A stretch of DNA of 5,111 bases, from assembly GCA_030425785.1 (NCBI GenBank), contig JAUHYJ010000317.1, positions 1 to 5,111 on the forward strand, in the 5' to 3' direction. Shown here one piece after another: positions 4,639-5,111 of this stretch. The stretch is from Acidimicrobiia bacterium. Its GTDB lineage: Bacteria; Actinomycetota; Acidimicrobiia; Acidimicrobiales; Ilumatobacteraceae. The notes below the pieces were generated by a model that was not told the DNA's origin, searched no databases, and worked only from the letters and a program-made list of their open reading frames with translations. Numbering within the stretch: the stretch's first letter is position 1; every line of letters begins with the position of its first letter. The position numbers and the translations under genes are program-made.

Positions 4639-4667
4639 ATCTTACCGGAACGACGTCGTCCGGCCAA
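4639..4667 (-). promoter_or_regulatory. Promoter TTGGCC-N17-TAAGAT with spacer palindrome
   Basis: On the minus strand a -35 box TTGGCC (4662-4667) and a -10 box TAAGAT (4639-4644) are 17 bp apart, the best-looking sigma-70-type promoter in the window. Transcription would start near 4632. The spacer is filled by the near-perfect dyad CCGGA-ACGACGTCGT-CCGG (4645-4663, one extra A), whose core ACGACGTCGT is a perfect 10-bp palindrome, so a repressor or MerR-like activator could bind here. It would drive the block ending at the 4519-4568 hairpin and, by read-through, the J-domain pair. Confidence 0.5.
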
Positions 4668-4678
4668 GACGCGTTTGC

Positions 4679-4692
4679 GAGCCTTGAGGCTC
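4679..4692. other. Small inverted repeat GAGCC-TTGA-GGCTC
   Basis: A 5-bp perfect stem with a 4-nt loop, 95 nt downstream of the aldehyde dehydrogenase stop on the minus strand. No T-run follows. It could be part of that transcript's 3' end, but the stem is short and chance is possible. Confidence 0.25.
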
Positions 4693-4746
4693 TCTGCACG
4701 AGCACATTGTCCGGGCATTCCGCCTGGTCAGCGGGGCCACCCGACG

Positions 4747-4758
4747 GTGCGTACGCAC
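4747..4758. other. 12-bp perfect palindrome GTGCGTACGCAC
   Basis: Perfectly self-complementary and followed immediately by GCGATCGC (4759-4766), another perfect palindrome. Both lie within 40 bp downstream of the aldehyde dehydrogenase stop. With no loop it is more like a protein-binding site than an RNA hairpin; its function is unknown. Confidence 0.4.
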
Positions 4759-4786
4759 GCGATCGCGCGCGTCCGATCGTCGCGGC

Positions 4787-5111
4787 TCAGCTGTCGAGAT
4801 TGGCCATGACGTGCTTGATGCGGGTGTAGTCGTCGAGGGCGTACGCCGACAGATCCTTGCCGTAGCCCGACTGCTTGTACCCACCGTGTGGCATCTCGGC
4901 GACGAGCGGGATGTGGGTGTTGATCCAGACGCATCCGAAGTCGAGCCGCTTCGCCATCCGCATGGCCCGCCCGAAGTCGCGGGTCCAGACGCTCGACGCC
5001 AGGCCGTAGTCGACGCCGTTGGCCCAGGCCACGGCCTGATCCTCGTCGTCGAAGCGCTGCACGGTGATGACGGGGCCGAAGATCTCGCGCTGACTCATCT
5101 CGTCGTCCTGC
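4787..5111 (-). CDS. Aldehyde dehydrogenase, C-terminal part (aminobutyraldehyde dehydrogenase-like), runs off the right edge
   Basis: The last 107 residues of an NAD(P)+-dependent aldehyde dehydrogenase, whose full length is usually about 475-500. Visible are [20 protein letters not shown], where the Glu and Phe of EIFGPV contact the cofactor ribose and nicotinamide side, then [11 protein letters not shown], the cofactor/oligomer region FGCVWINTH, and the C-terminal [28 protein letters not shown]. MPHGGxKxSGYGKDxSxYxLxDYT is closest, as I know the family, to gamma-aminobutyraldehyde and betaine-aldehyde dehydrogenases (YdcW/Prr type), which oxidise aminoaldehydes from polyamine breakdown. 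The catalytic Cys and Glu lie outside the window, so substrate cannot be fixed. The ATG at 5098 is an internal Met in DDEMSQ, not a start. Confidence 0.95.
   Translation of the reverse strand, partial: QDDEMSQREIFGPVITVQRFDDEDQAVAWANGVDYGLASSVWTRDFGRAMRMAKRLDFGCVWINTHIPLVAEMPHGGYKQSGYGKDLSAYALDDYTRIKHVMANLDS

Overview
The window reads as a chromosomal segment of a high-GC actinobacterium. GC3 bias is very strong, there is a DUF3499-type protein (a family known mainly from Actinobacteria), two small membrane proteins of the septum-formation/LppU type, and several start codons that lack a Shine-Dalgarno sequence but have a TANNNT -10 box 7-10 nt upstream, the arrangement of leaderless mRNAs. 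The protein style (acidic, Asp/Arg/Val-rich, coiled-coil secreted proteins) would suit Acidimicrobiia such as Ilumatobacter relatives, but that placement is inference only.

Layout from left to right. (1) 1-153: an edge fragment. Plus-strand reading suggests the end of a gene resembling a penicillin-binding-protein-4 N-terminus, with an apparent frame change near base 83. (2) 154-768, minus: a secreted coiled-coil protein with no catalytic domain. (3) 819-1613, plus: a stand-alone ABC ATPase of the YlmA/COG1119 type, divergent from (2) across a 50-bp two-promoter gap. (4) 1591-2534, minus: a coupled pair, a DUF3499-like zinc-ribbon protein followed by a SRPBCC lipid-binding-fold protein (TGATG overlap); the SRPBCC gene runs tail-to-tail 23 nt into the ABC gene. 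(5) 2594-3043, minus: a flavin/F420-type split-barrel (pyridoxamine-phosphate-oxidase-like) protein. (6) 3136-3339: a 15-bp tandem repeat, a hairpin terminator and tRNA-Val(CAC) with encoded CCA and its own -10 box, minus strand. (7) 3379-4514, minus: two genes overlapping by ATGA, a membrane-anchored J-domain protein with an extracytoplasmic four-Cys tail and a membrane-anchored septum-formation-like four-Cys protein. (8) 4515-4786: a regulatory or small-RNA region with a good minus-strand promoter (TTGGCC-N17-TAAGAT), a palindrome filling its spacer, a 25-codon open frame and a 13-bp perfect terminator hairpin. (9) 4787 to the right edge, minus: the C-terminal third of an aldehyde dehydrogenase, best matching aminobutyraldehyde dehydrogenases.

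Most of the window is ordinary housekeeping or accessory chromosome. The two places that deserve attention are the J-domain/four-Cys membrane pair, which looks like a small uncharacterised envelope module, and the 4519-4667 block in front of it, which looks like a complete small transcription unit (promoter, operator-like dyad, short ORF, terminator) and could be a leader/attenuator for that pair, a small RNA, or a small-protein gene.
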